Of a DNA stretch of 64,000 nt, positions 27,590 through 41,624 are shown in pieces (positions within the stretch are counted from its first letter, which is position 1; every line of letters starts with the position of its first letter). The notes below the pieces were generated by a model that saw only the letters and a list, made by a program, of their open reading frames with translations, made no database searches and was not told the DNA's origin. A program made the translations under genes and the position numbers. This DNA is from Antedon mediterranea (taxonomy: Eukaryota; Echinodermata; Crinoidea; Comatulida; Antedonidae). The stretch covers positions 13,717,312 through 13,781,311 of the forward strand of contig NC_092675.1 of NCBI RefSeq assembly GCF_964355755.1, given 5' to 3'.

Positions 27590-30500
27590 ATAAAAACACC
27601 AAAGTGCTTAGAATAGCTTCAAATCACATTTGGAGACGTTTTAGACCATTTTGTGATTTTCGAAAAAACTTGTTAACATAAAAACACGAAAGTGCTTAGA
27701 ATAGCTTCAAATCGCATTTGGAAACGTTTTAGACCATTTTGTGATTTTCGAAAAAAATTGTTAACATAAAAACACCAAAGTGCTTAGAATCACATTATAA
27801 ACCGTTTTAGACCATTTTGAGCATTTCGATAACAATTTTCACACAAAAACATCAAAGAGCACAAAATAGCTTAATATCGTATTTAAAAATGTTTTAGACC
27901 ATTTTGAGCATTTAGATAAAACTTTTTCACACAAAACACCAAAGTGCTTAGAATAGCTTCAAATCGCATTTGGAGACGTTTTAGACCATTTTGTGATTTT
28001 TGAAAAAACTTGTTAACATAAAAACACCAAAAGTGCTTAGAATAGCTTCAAATCACATTTGGAGACGTTTTAGACCATTTTGTGATTTTCGAAAAAACTT
28101 GTTAACATAAAAACACGAAAGTGCTTAGAATAGCTTCAAATCGCATTTGGAAACGTTTTAGACCATTTTGTGATTTTCGAAAAAACTTGTTAACATAAAA
28201 ACACGAAAGTGCTTAGAATAGCTTCAAATCGCATTTGGAAACGTTTTAGACCATTTTGTGATTTTCGAAAAAAATTGTTAACATAAAAACACCAAAGTGT
28301 TTAGAATAGCTTCAAATCGCATTTGGAGACGTTTTAGACCAATTTGTGATTTTCGAAAAAACTTATCAACATAAAAACACCAAAGGGTTTAGAATAGCTT
28401 CAAATCGCATTTGGAAACGTTTTAGACAATTTTGTGATTTTGAAAAAACTTGTTAACATAAAAACACCAAAGTGCTTAGAATAGCTTCAAATCGCATTTG
28501 GAGACGTTTTAGACCATTTTGTGATTTTCGAAAAAACTTGTTAACATAAAAACACCAAAGTGCTTAGAATAGCTTCAAATCGTATTTGGAGACGTTTTAG
28601 ACCATTTTGAGATTTTCGAAAAAACTTGGTTACACAAAAACATCAAAGTGCTTAAAATCACATTATAAACCGTTTTAGACCATTTTGAGCATTTCGATAA
28701 CACTTTTGACACAAAAACATCAAAGAGCACAAAATAGCTTAATATCGTATTTAAAAACGTTTTAGACCATTTTGAGCATTTCGACAAAACTTTTTCACAC
28801 AAAACACCAAAGTGCTTAGAATAGCTTCAAATCGCATTTGGAGACGTTTTAGACCAATTTGTGCATTTCGATGAAACTTGATTACACAAAAACATCAAAG
28901 TGCTTAAAATCACATCATAAACCGTTTTAGACCATTTTGAGCATTTCGATAACACTTTTCACACAAAAACATCAAAGAGCACAAAATAGCTTAATATCGT
29001 ATTTAAAAACGTTTTAGACCATTTTGAGCATTTCGACAAAACTTTTTCACACAAAACACCAAAGTGCTTAGAATAGCTTCAAATCGCATTTGGAGACGTT
29101 TTAGACCAATTTGTGCATTTCGATGAAACTTGATTACACAAAAACATCAAAGTGCTTAAAATCACATTATAAACCGTTTTAGACCATTTTGAGCATTTCG
29201 ATAACACTTTTCACACAAAAATATCAAAGAGCACAAAATAGCTTAATATCGTATTTAAAAACGTTTTAGACCATTTTGAGCATTTAGACAAAACTTTTTC
29301 ACACAAAACACCAAAGTGCTTAGAATAGCTTCAAATCGCATTTGGAGACGTTTTAGACCATTTTGTGATTTTTGAAAAAACTTGTTAACATAAAAACACC
29401 AAAGTGCTTAGAATAGCTTCAAATCACATTTGGAGACGTTTTAGACCATTTTGTGATTTTCGAAAAAACTTGTTAACATAAAAACACGAAAGTGCTTAGA
29501 ATAGCTTCAAATCGCATTTGGAAACGTTTTAGACCATTTTGTGATTTTCGAAAAAACTTGTTAACATAAAAACACGAAAGTGCTTAGAATCACATTATAA
29601 ACCGTTTTAGACCATTTTGAGCATTTCGATAACAATTTTCACACAAAAACATCAAAGAGCACAAAATAGCTTAATATCGTATTTAAAAATGTTTTAGACC
29701 ATTTTGAGCATTTAGATAAAACTTTTTCACACAAAACACCAAAGTGTTTAGAATAGCTTCAAATCGCATTTGGAGACGTTTTAGACCATTTTGTGATTTT
29801 TGAAAAAACTTGTTAACATAAAAACACCAAAGTGCTTAGAATAGCTTCAAATCACATTTGGAGATGTTTTAGACCATTTTGTGATTTTTGAAAAAACTTG
29901 TTAACATAAAAACACGAAAGTGCTTAGAATAGCTTCAAATCACATTTGGAGACGTTTTAGACCATTTTGTGATTTTTGAAAAAACTTGTTAACATAAAAA
30001 CACGAAAGTGCTTAGAATAGCTTCAAATCGCATTTGGAAACGTTTTAGACCATTTTGCGATTTTCGAAAAAGATTGTTAACATAAAAACACCAATGTGCT
30101 TAGAATCACATTATAAACCGTTTTAGACCATTTTGAGCATTTCGATAACAATTTTCACACAAAAACATCAAAGAGCACAAAATAACTTAATATCGTATTT
30201 ATAAATGTTTTAGACCATTTTGAGCATTTCGACAAAACTTTTTCACACAAAACACCAAAGTGCTTAGAATAGCTTCAAATCGCATTTGGAGACGTTTTAG
30301 ACCATTTTGTGATTTCGATGAAACTTGATTACACAAAAACATCAAAGTGCTTAAAATCACATTATAAACCGTTTTAGACCATTTTGAGCATTTCGATAAC
30401 ACTTTTCACACAAAAACATCAAAGAGCAAAAAATAGCTTATTATCGTATTTAAAAACGTTTTAGACCATTTTGAGCATTTAGACAAAACTTTTTCACACA

Positions 30501-33500
30501 AAACACCAAAGTGCTTAGAATAGCTTCAAATCGCATTTGGAGACGTTTTAGAACATTTTGTGTTTTTCGAAAAAAACTGTTAACATAAAAACACCAAAGT
30601 GCTTAGAATAGCTTCAAATCACATTTGGAGACGTTTTAGACCATTTTGTGATTTTCGAAAAAACTTGTTAACATAAAAACACCAAAGTGCTTAGAATAGC
30701 GTCAAATCGTATTTGGAGACGTTTTAGACCATTTTGTGATTTTCGAAAAAACTTGTTAACATAAAAACACCAAAGTGCTTAGAATAGCTTCAAATCGCAT
30801 TTGGAGACGGTTTAGACCATTTTATGATTTTGAAAAAACTTGTTAACATAAAAACACCAAAGTGCTTAGAATAGCTTCAAATCGCATTTGGAGACGTTTT
30901 AGACCATTTTGTGATTTTCGAAAAAACTTGTTAACATAAAAACACCAAAGTGCTTAGAATAGCTTCAAATCGTATTTGGAGACGTTTTAGACCATTTTGA
31001 GATTTTCGAAAAAACTTGGTTACACAAAAACATCAAAGTGCTTAAAATCACATTATAAACCGTTTTAGACCATTTTGAGCATTTCGATAACACTTTTCAC
31101 ACAAAAACATCAAAGAGCACAAAATAGCTTAATATCGTATTTAAAAACGTTTTAGACCATTTTGAGCATTTCGACAAAACTTTTTCACACAAAACACCAA
31201 AGTGCTTAGAATAGCTTCAAATCGCATTTGGAGACGTTTTAGACCAATTTGTGCATTTCGATGAAACTTGATTACACAAAAACATCAAAGTGCTTAAAAT
31301 CACATCATAAACCGTTTTAGACCATTTTGAGCATTTCGATAACACTTTTCACACAAAAACATCAAAGAGCACAAAATAGCTTAATATCGTATTTAAAAAC
31401 GTTTTAGACCATTTTGAGCATTTCGACAAAACTTTTTCACACAAAACACCAAAGTGCTTAGAATAGCTTCAAATCGCATTTGGAGACGTTTTAGACCAAT
31501 TTGTGCATTTCGATGAAACTTGATTACACAAAAACATCAAAGTGCTTAAAATCACATTATAAACCGTTTTAGACCATTTTGAGCATTTCGATAACACTTT
31601 TCACACAAAAACATCAAAGTGCTTAAAATCACATTATAAACCGTTTTAGACCATTTTGAGCATTTCGATAACACTTTTCACACAAAAACATCAAAGAGCA
31701 CAAAATTGCTTAATATCGTATTTAAAAACGTTTTAGACCATTTTGAGCATTTCGACAAAACTTTTTCACACAAAACACCAAAGTGCTTAGAATAGCTTCA
31801 AATCGCATTTGGAGACGTTTTAGACCACTTTGTGATTTTTGAAAAAACTTGTTAACATAAAAACACCAAAGTGCTTAGAATAGCTTCAAATCACATTTGG
31901 AGACGTTTTAGACCATTTTGTGATTTTCGAAAAAACTTGTTAACATAAAAACACGAAAGTGCTTAGAATAGCTTCAAATCGCATTTGGAAACGTTTTAGA
32001 CCATTTTGTGATTTTCGAAAAAAATTGTTAACATAAAAACACCAAAGTGCTTAGAATCACATTATAAACCGTTTTAGACCATTTTGAGCATTTCGATAAC
32101 AATTTTCACACAAAAACATCAAAGAGCACAAAATAGCTTAATATCGTATTTAAAAATGTTTTAGACCATTTTGAGCATTTAGATAAAACTTTTTCACACA
32201 AAACACCAAAGTGCTTAGAATAGCTTCAAATCGCATTTGGAGACGTTTTAGACCATTTTGTGATTTTTGAAAAAACTTGTTAACATAAAAACACCAAAAG
32301 TGCTTAGAATAGCTTCAAATCACATTTGGAGACGTTTTAGACCATTTTGTGATTTTCGAAAAAACTTGTTAACATAAAAACACGAAAGTGCTTAGAATAG
32401 CTTCAAATCGCATTTGGAAACGTTTTAGACCATTTTGTGATTTTCGAAAAAACTTGTTAACATAAAAACACGAAAGTGCTTAGAATAGCTTCAAATCGCA
32501 TTTGGAAACGTTTTAGACCATTTTGTGATTTTCGAAAAAAATTGTTAACATAAAAACACCAAAGTGTTTAGAATAGCTTCAAATCGCATTTGGAGACGTT
32601 TTAGACCAATTTGTGATTTTCGAAAAAACTTATCAACATAAAAACACCAAAGGGTTTAGAATAGCTTCAAATCGCATTTGGAAACGTTTTAGACAATTTT
32701 GTGATTTTGAAAAAACTTGTTAACATAAAAACACCAAAGTGCTTAGAATAGCTTCAAATCGCATTTGGAGACGTTTTAGACCATTTTGTGATTTTCGAAA
32801 AAACTTGTTAACATAAAAACACCAAAGTGCTTAGAATAGCTTCAAATCGTATTTGGAGACGTTTTAGACCATTTTGAGATTTTCGAAAAAACTTGGTTAC
32901 ACAAAAACATCAAAGTGCTTAAAATCACATTATAAACCGTTTTAGACCATTTTGAGCATTTCGATAACACTTTTGACACAAAAACATCAAAGAGCACAAA
33001 ATAGCTTAATATCGTATTTAAAAACGTTTTAGACCATTTTGAGCATTTCGACAAAACTTTTTCACACAAAACACCAAAGTGCTTAGAATAGCTTCAAATC
33101 GCATTTGGAGACGTTTTAGACCAATTTGTGCATTTCGATGAAACTTGATTACACAAAAACATCAAAGTGCTTAAAATCACATCATAAACCGTTTTAGACC
33201 ATTTTGAGCATTTCGATAACACTTTTCACACAAAAACATCAAAGAGCACAAAATAGCTTAATATCGTATTTAAAAACGTTTTAGACCATTTTGAGCATTT
33301 CGACAAAACTTTTTCACACAAAACACCAAAGTGCTTAGAATAGCTTCAAATCGCATTTGGAGACGTTTTAGACCAATTTGTGCATTTCGATGAAACTTGA
33401 TTACACAAAAACATCAAAGTGCTTAAAATCACATTATAAACCGTTTTAGACCATTTTGAGCATTTCGATAACACTTTTCACACAAAAACATCAAAGAGCA

Positions 33501-34880
33501 CAAAATAGCTTAATATCGTATTTAAAAACGTTTTAGACCATTTTGAGCATTTAGACAAAACTTTTTCACACAAAACACCAAAGTGCTTAGAATAGCTTCA
33601 AATCGCATTTGGAGACGTTTTAGACCATTTTGTGATTTTTGAAAAAACTTGTTAACATAAAAACACCAAAGTGCTTAGAATAGCTTGAAATCACATTTGG
33701 AGACGTTTTAGACCATTTTGTGATTTTCGAAAAAACTTGTTAACATAAAAACACGAAAGTGCTTAGAATAGCTTCAAATCGCATTTGGAAACGTTTTAGA
33801 CCATTTTGTGATTTTCGAAAAAACTTGTTAACATAAAAACACGAAAGTGCTTAGAATCACATTATAAACCGTTTTAGACCATTTTGAGCATTTCGATAAC
33901 AATTTTCACACAAAAACATCAAAGAGCACAAAATAGCTTAATATCGTATTTAAAAATGTTTTAGACCATTTTGAGCATTTAGATAAAACTTTTTCACACA
34001 AAACACCAAAGTGTTTAGAATAGCTTCAAATCGCATTTGGAGACGTTTTAGACCATTTTGTGATTTTTGAAAAAACTTGTTAACATAAAAACACCAAAGT
34101 GCTTAGAATAGCTTCAAATCACATTTGGAGATGTTTTAGACCATTTTGTGATTTTTGAAAAAACTTGTTAACATAAAAACACGAAAGTGCTTAGAATAGC
34201 TTCAAATCACATTTGGAGACGTTTTAGACCATTTTGTGATTTTTGAAAAAACTTGTTAACATAAAAACACGAAAGTGCTTAGAATAGCTTCAAATCGCAT
34301 TTGGAAACGTTTTAGACCATTTTGCGATTTTCGAAAAAGATTGTTAACATAAAAACACCAATGTGCTTAGAATCACATTATAAACCGTTTTAGACCATTT
34401 TGAGCATTTCGATAACAATTTTCACACAAAAACATCAAAGAGCACAAAATAACTTAATATCGTATTTATAAATGTTTTAGACCATTTTGAGCATTTCGAC
34501 AAAACTTTTTCACACAAAACACCAAAGTGCTTAGAATAGCTTCAAATCGCATTTGGAGACGTTTTAGACCATTTTGTGATTTCGATGAAACTTGATTACA
34601 CAAAAACATCAAAGTGCTTAAAATCACATTATAAACCGTTTTAGACCATTTTGAGCATTTCGATAACACTTTTCACACAAAAACATCAAAGAGCAAAAAA
34701 TAGCTTATTATCGTATTTAAAAACGTTTTAGACCATTTTGAGCATTTAGACAAAACTTTTTCACACAAAACACCAAAGTGCTTAGAATAGCTTCAAATCG
34801 CATTTGGAGACGTTTTAGAACATTTTGTGTTTTTCGAAAAAAACTGTTAACATAAAAACACCAAAGTGCTTAGAATAGCT
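27590..34880. repeat. 4,267 bp higher-order repeat, two tandem copies
   Basis: Markers at offset 4,267 include the one-base-longer CCAAAAGTG junction at 28,027 and 32,294 and GTGCTTAG monomers at 27,604 and 31,871. The short minus-strand open frames at 28,575 and 32,842, and at 30,199 and 34,466, show the same offset. After about 34,880 the later copy has two extra A monomers (offset 4,443). Near 35.7 kb it then lacks one 252 bp cassette (offset 4,191, seen from 31,621 to 35,812). Confidence 0.8.
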
Positions 34881-36648
34881 TCAAATCGCATTTGGAGACG
34901 TTTTAGAACATTTTGTGTTCTTCGAAAAAACTTGTTACCATAAAAACACCAAAGTGCTTAGAATAGCTTCAAATCGCATTTGGAGACGTTTTAGACCATT
35001 TTGTGATTTTTGAAAAAACTTGTTAACATAAAAACACCAAAGTGCTTAGAATAGCTTCAAATCACATTTGGAGACGTTTTAGACCATTTTGTGATTTTCG
35101 AAAAAACTTGTTAACATAAAAACACCAAAGTGCTTAGAATAGCGTCAAATCGTATTTGGAGACGTTTTAGACCATTTTGTGATTTTCGAAAAAACTTGTT
35201 AACATAAAAACACCAAAGTGCTTAGAATAGCTTCAAATCGCATTTGGAGACGGTTTAGACCATTTTATGATTTTGAAAAAACTTGTTAACATAAAAACAC
35301 CAAAGTGCTTAGAATAGCTTCAAATCGCATTTGGAGACGTTTTAGACCATTTTGTGATTTTCGAAAAAACTTGTTAACATAAAAACACCAAAGTGCTTAG
35401 AATAGCTTCAAATCGTATTTGGAGACGTTTTAGACCATTTTGAGATTTTCGAAAAAACTTGGTTACACAAAAACATCAAAGTGCTTAAAATCACATTATA
35501 AACCGTTTTAGACCATTTTGAGCATTTCGATAACACTTTTCACACAAAAACATCAAAGAGCACAAAATAGCTTAATATCGTATTTAAAAACGTTTTAGAC
35601 CATTTTGAGCATTTCGACAAAACTTTTTCACACAAAACACCAAAGTGCTTAGAATAGCTTCAAATCGCATTTGGAGACGTTTTAGACCAATTTGTGCATT
35701 TCGATGAAACTTGATTACACAAAAACATCAAAGTGCTTAAAATCACATTATAAACCGTTTAAGACCATTTTGAGCATTTCGATAACACTTTTCACACAAA
35801 AACATCAAAGTGCTTAAAATCACATTATAAACCGTTTTAGACCATTTTGAGCATTTCGATAACACTTTTCACACAAAAACATCAAAGAGCACAAAATTGC
35901 TTAATATCGTATTTAAAAACGTTTTAGACCATTTTGAGCATTTCGACAAAACTTTTTCACACAAAACACCAAAGTGCTTAGAATAGCTTCAAATCGCATT
36001 TGGAGACGTTTTAGACCAATTTGTGCATTTCGATGAAACTTGATTACACAAAAACATCAAAGTGCTTAAAATCACATCATAAACCGATTTAGACCATTTT
36101 GAGCATTTCGATAACACTTTTCACACAAAAACATCAAAGAGCACAAAATAGCTTAATATCGTATTTAAAAACGTTTTAGACCATTTTGAGCATTTCGACA
36201 AAACTTTTTCACACAAAACACCAAAGTGCTTAGAATAGCTTCAAATCGCATTTGGAGACGTTTTAGACCAATTTGTGCATTTCGATGAAACTTGATTACA
36301 CAAAAACATCAAAGTGCTTAAAATCACATTATAAACCGTTTTAGACCATTTTGAGCATTTCGATAACACTTTTCACACAAAAACATCAAAGAGCACAAAA
36401 TAGCTTAATATCGTATTTAAAAACGTTTTAGACCATTTTGAGCATTTAGACAAAACTTTTTCACACAAAACACCAAAGTGCTTAGAATAGCTTCAAATCG
36501 CATTTGGAGACGTTTTAGACCATTTTGTGATTTTTGAAAAAACTTGTTAACATAAAAACACCAATGTGCTTAGAATCACATTATAAACCGTTTTAGACCA
36601 TTTTGAGCATTTCGATAACAATTTTCACACAAAAACATCAAAGAGCAC

Positions 36649-36655
36649 AAAATAG
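36649..36655. other. Uninserted LINE target site (paralogous empty site 2)
   Basis: A single AAAATAG followed by CTTAATATCG at 36,656, then the same right flank as after the LINE copies (offset 6,936 to copy 1). To the left, similarity to the LINE-bearing unit stops after about 110 bp (near 36,550), where a different A monomer begins. This is therefore a partial unit at the edge of the 6,936 bp array. Confidence 0.8.
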
Positions 36656-39600
36656 CTTAATATCGTATTTATAAATGTTTTAGACCATTTTGAGCATTTC
36701 GACAAAACTTTTTCACACAAAACACCAAAGTTCTTAGAATAGCTTCAAATCGCATTTGGAGACGTTTTTTATACCATTTTGTGATTTCGATGAAACTTGA
36801 TTACACAAAAACATCAAAGTGCTTAAAATCACATTATAAACCGTTTTAGACCATTTTGAGCATTTCGATAACACTTTTCACACAAAAACATCAAAGAGCA
36901 CAAAATAGCTTAATATCGTATTTAAAAACGTTTTAGACCATTTTGAGCATTTAGACAAAACTTTTTCACACAAAACACCAAAGTGCTTAGAATAGCTTCA
37001 AATCGCATTTGGAGACGTTTTAGAACATTTTGTGTTTTTCGAAAAAAACTGTTAACATAAAAACACCAAAGTGCTTAGAATAGCTTCAAATCGCATTTGG
37101 AGACGTTTTAGAACATTTTGTGTTCTTCGAAAAAACCTGTTAACATAAAAACACCAAAGTGCTTAGAATAGCTTCAAATCGCATTTGGAGACGTTTTAGA
37201 CCATTTTGTGATTTTTGAAAAAACTTGTTAACATAAAAACACCAAAGTGCTTAGAATAGCTTCAAATCACATTTGGAGACGTTTTAGACCATTTTGTGAT
37301 TTTCGAAAAAAATTGTTAACATAAAAACACGAAAGTGCTTAGAATAGCTTCAAATCGCATTTGGAAACGTTTTAGACCATTTTGTGATTTTCGAAAAAGA
37401 TTGTTAACATAAAAACACCAAAGTGCTTAGAAAAGCTTCAAATCGCATTTGGAGACGTTTTAGACCATTTTGTGCATTTCGATGAAACTTGGTTACACAA
37501 AAACATCAAAGTGCTTAAAATCACATTATAAACCATTTTAGACCATTTTGAGCATTTCGATAACACTTTTCACACAAAAACATCAAAGAGCACAAAATAG
37601 CTTAATATCTTATTTAAAAACGTTTTAGACCATTTTGAGCATTTCGACAAAACTTTTTCACACAAAACACCAAAGTGCTTAGAATAGCTTCAAATCGCAT
37701 TTGGAGACGTTTTAGACCATTTTGTGATTTTCGAAAAAACTTGTTAACATAAAAACATCAAAGTGTACAGAATAACTTCAAATCGCATTTGGAGACCGTT
37801 TTAGGCCAATTTGTGATTTCCGAAAAAACTTGTTAACCTAAAAATACCAAAGTGTTTAGAATAGCTTCAAATCGCATTTGGAGACGTTTTAGACCATTTT
37901 GTGATTTTCGAAAAAACTTGTTAACATAAAAACACCAAAGTGCTTCAAATCGCATTTGGAGACATTTTAGACCAATTTGTGATTTTTGAAAAAACTTGTT
38001 AACATAAAAACACCAAAGTGCTTACAATAGCTTCAAATCGTATTTGGAGACGTTTTAGACCATTTTGTGATTTTCGAAAAAACTTGTTAACATAAAAACA
38101 CCAAAGTACTTAGAATAGCTTCAAATCGCATTTGGAGACGTTTTAGACCATTTTATGCTTTTCGATGAAACTTGGTTACACAAAAACATCAAAGTGCTTA
38201 AAATCACATTATAATCCGTTTTAGACCATTTTGAGCATTTCGATAACACTTTTCACACAAAAACATCAAAGAGCACAAAATAGCTTAATATCGTATTTAA
38301 AAACGTTTTAGACCATTTTGAGCATTTCGACAAAACTTTTTCACACAAAACACCAAAGTGCTTAGAATAGCTTCAAATCGCATTTGGAGACGTTTTAGAC
38401 CATTTTGTGATTTTCGAAAAAAATTGTTAACATAAAAACATCAAAGTGTACAGAATAGCTTCAAATCGCATTTGGAGACCGTTTTAGGCCAATTTGTGAT
38501 TTTCGAAAAAACTTGTTAACCTAAAAATACCAAAGTGTTTAGAATAGCTTCAAATCGCATTTGGAGACGTTTTAGACCATTTTGTGATTTTCGAAAAAAC
38601 TTGTTAACATAAAAACACCAAAGTGCTTAGAATAGCTTCAAATCGCATTTGGAGACATTTTAGACCAATTTGTGATTTTCGAAAAAACTTGTCAACATAA
38701 AAACATCAAAGTGCTTAAAATCACATTATAATCCGTTTTAGACCATTTTGAGCATTTCGATAACACTTTTCACACAAAAACATCAAAGAGCACAAAATAG
38801 CTTAATATCGTATTTAAAAACGTTTTAACCATTTTGAGCATTTCGACAAAACTTTTTCACACAAAACACCAAAGTGCTTAGAATAGCTTCAAATCGCATT
38901 TGGAGACGTTTTAGACCATGTTGTGCATTTCGATGAAACTTGGTTACACAAAAACATCAAAGTGCTTAAAATCACATTATAAACCATTTTAGACCATTTT
39001 GAGCATTTCGATAACACTTTTCACACAAAAACATCAAAGAGCACAAAATAGCTTAATATCGTATTTAAAAACGTTTTAGACCATTTTGAGCATTTCGACA
39101 AAACTTTTTCACACAAAACACCAAAGTGCTTAGAATAGCTTCAAATCGCATTTGGAGACGTTTTAGACCATTTTGTGATTTTCGAAAAAACTTGTTAACA
39201 TAAAAACATCAAAGTGTACAGAATAACTTCAAATCGCATTTGGAGACCGTTTTAGGCCAATTTGTGATTTTCGAAAAAACTTGTTAACCTAAAAATACCA
39301 AAGTGTTTAGAATAGCTTCAAATCGCATTTGGAGACGTTTTAGACCATTTTGTGATTTTCGAAAAAACTTGTTAACATAAAAACACCAAAGTGCTTCAAA
39401 TCGCATTTGGAGACATTTTAGACCAATTTGTGATTTTTGAAAAAACTTGTTAACATAAAAACACCAAAGTGCTTACAATAGCTTCAAATCGTATTTGGAG
39501 ACGTTTTAGACCATTTTGTGATTTTCGAAAAAACTTGTTAACATAAAAACACCAAAGTACTTAGAATAGCTTCAAATCGCATTTGGAGACGTTTTAGACC

Positions 39601-41539
39601 ATTTTATGCATTTCGATGAAACTTGGTTACACAAAAACATCAAAGTGCTTAAAATCACATTATAATCCGTTTTAGACCATTTTGAGCATTTCGATAACAC
39701 TTTTCACACAAAAACATCAAAGAGCACAAAATAGCTTAATATCGTATTTAAAAACTTTTTAGACCATTTTGAGCATTTCGACAAAACTTTTTCACACAAA
39801 ACACCAAAGTGCTTAGAATAGCTTCAAATCGCATTTGGAGACGTTTTAGACCATTTTGTGATTTTCGAAAAAAATTGTTAACATAAAAACATCAAAGTGT
39901 ACAGAATAGCTTCAAATCGCATTTGGAGACCGTTTTAGGCCAATTTGTGATTTTCGAAAAAACTTGTTAACCTAAAAATACCAAAATGTTTAGAATTGCT
40001 TCAAATCGCATTTGGAGACGTTTTAGACCATTTTGTGATTTTCGAAAAAACTTGTTAACATAAAAACACCAAAGTGCTTAGAATAGCTTCAAATCGCATT
40101 TGGAGACATTTTAGACCAATTTGTGATTTTCGAAAAAACTTATCAACATAAAAACACCAAAGGGTTTAGAATATCTTCAAATCGCATTTGGAGACGTTTT
40201 AGACCATTTTGTGATTTTCGAAAAAACTTGTTAACATAAAAACACCAAAGTGCTTAGAATAGCTTCAAATCGCATTTGGAGACGTTTTAGACCAATTTGT
40301 GATTTTCGAAAAAACTTATCAACATAAAAACACCAAAGGGTTTAGAATAGCTTCAAATCGCATTTGGAGACGTTTTAGACCATTTTGTGATTTTGAAAAA
40401 ACTTGTTAACATAAAAACACCAAAGTGCTTAGAATAGCTTCAAATCGCATTTGGAGACGTTTTAGACCATTTTGTGATTTTCGAAAAAACTTGTTAACAT
40501 AAAAACACCAAAGTGCTTAGAATAGCTTCAAATCGTATTTGGAGACTTTTTAGACCATTTTGAGATTTTCGAAAAAACTTGGTTACACAAAAACATCAAA
40601 GTGCTTAAAATCACATTATAAACCGTTTTAGACCATTTTGAGCATTTCGATAACACTTTTCACACAAAAACATCAAAGAGCACAAAATAGCTTAATATCG
40701 TATTTAAAAACGTTTTAGACCATTTTGAGCATTTCGACAAAACTTTTTCACACAAAACACCAAAGTGCTTAGAATAGCTTCAAATCGCATTTGGAGACGT
40801 TTTAGACCAATTTGTGATTTTTGAAAAAACTTGTTAACATAAAAACACCAAAGTGCTTAGAATAGCTTCAAATCACATTTGGAGACGTTTTAGACCATTT
40901 TGTGATTTTCGAAAAAACTTGTTAACATAAAAACACGAAAGTGCTTAGAATAGCTTCAAATCGCCTTTGGAAACGTTTTAGACCATTTTGTGATTTTCGA
41001 AAAAACTTGTTAACATAAAAACACGAAAGTGCTTAGAATCACATTATAAACCGTTTTAGACCATTTTGAGCATTTCGATAACAATTTTCACACAAAAACA
41101 TCAAAGAGCACAAAATAGCTTAATATCGTATTTAAAAATGTTTTAGACCATTTTGAGCATTTAGATAAAACTTTTTCACACAAAACACCAAAGTGCTTAG
41201 AATAGCTTCAAATCGCATTTGGAGACGTTTTAGACCATTTTGTGATTTTTGAAAAAACTTGTTAACATAAAAACACCAAAGTGCTTAGAATAGCTTCAAA
41301 TCACATTTGGAGATGTTTTAGACCATTTTGTGATTTTTGAAAAAACTTGTTAACATAAAAACACGAAAGTGCTTAGAATAGCTTCAAATCGCATTTGGAA
41401 ACGTTTTAGACCATTTTGTGATTTTCGAAAAAGATTGTTAACATAAAAACACCAATGTGCTTAGAATCACATTATAAACCGTTTTAGACCATTTTGAGCA
41501 TTTCGATAACAATTTTCACACAAAAACATCAAAGAGCAC

Positions 41540-41546
41540 AAAATAG
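41540..41546. other. Target-site duplication, left of LINE copy 1 (AAAATAG)
   Basis: The seven bases AAAATAG lie immediately before the first non-satellite base (41,547) and recur at 43,585-43,591 after the tail. The next base outward differs on each side (C at 41,539, T at 43,584), so 7 bp is the maximum length. Because the tail is made of AAAAT units, part of the right copy could be tail. Confidence 0.8.
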
Positions 41547-41624
41547 TATTATAGATATCTGAAAAAAAATAATAATCGGTTAGCCCAAAGTAATTTCAAA
41601 TTTGCTCGCGCGTCTTTTAAAAAA

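Larger units (their letters stand above)
13506..28516. repeat. Long-range repeated segment, first copy (partner 50,528-64,000)
   Basis: The order of variant monomers across this stretch repeats in the right block. Measured offsets are 37,022 (from 13,506 through about 19 kb) and 35,484 (from about 19.97 kb to 28,516). The change of 1,538 bp equals the local duplication at 17.47-20.57 kb, which only this copy has. Inside both copies a 3,767 bp tandem period is seen (14,665 to 18,432; 51,687 to 55,454). The right end is set by the window limit, so the true repeat may be longer. Confidence 0.85.
1..41546. repeat. Satellite array, left block (about 88 bp monomers in nested higher-order repeats)
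   Basis: Uninterrupted tandem repeats; no unique sequence and no host gene was seen. The basic unit (type A, 88 bp, for example 1-88) runs from CTTAGAATAG to CCAAAGTG and returns every 88 bp. Shorter type B (77 bp) and type C (87 bp) monomers are interspersed. All share the core CGTTTTAGACCATTTTG, and most share an AAAAACA-CAAAG end. Type A is about 28 G/C in 88 bases. Recurrent variants (CACGAAAGTG or CACCAAAGTG, GGAAACG or GGAGACG, CCAATTTG or CCATTTTG, ATTTTTGAAA or ATTTTCGAAA) allow long HOR periods to be followed. The block ends exactly where the first LINE starts. A role in centromere or heterochromatin structure is inference from the layout; I do not recognise a named satellite family. 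Confidence 0.97.

Noticed and set aside
28575-28802. 75-codon minus-strand open frame with repeated CSKWSKT peptide (identical one at 32,842-33,069)
   Set aside because: It is the reverse complement of B and C monomers read through: CSKWSKT is just the conserved core. The open stretch is due to local monomer lengths that happen to lack stops, and the second copy is the 4,267 bp HOR duplicate. There is no sign of a real gene.
30199-30402. 67-codon minus-strand open frame (identical one at 34,466-34,669)
   Set aside because: Also satellite monomers read on the minus strand; the reading changes frame between monomers and the copy is explained by the 4,267 bp duplication.
1-41546. CRISPR array, suggested by regularly spaced direct repeats
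   Set aside because: The sequence between core copies is itself repeated in every unit, so there are no unique spacers. The repeat is 77-88 bp in total, no cas genes are present, and the LINE shows a eukaryotic context.
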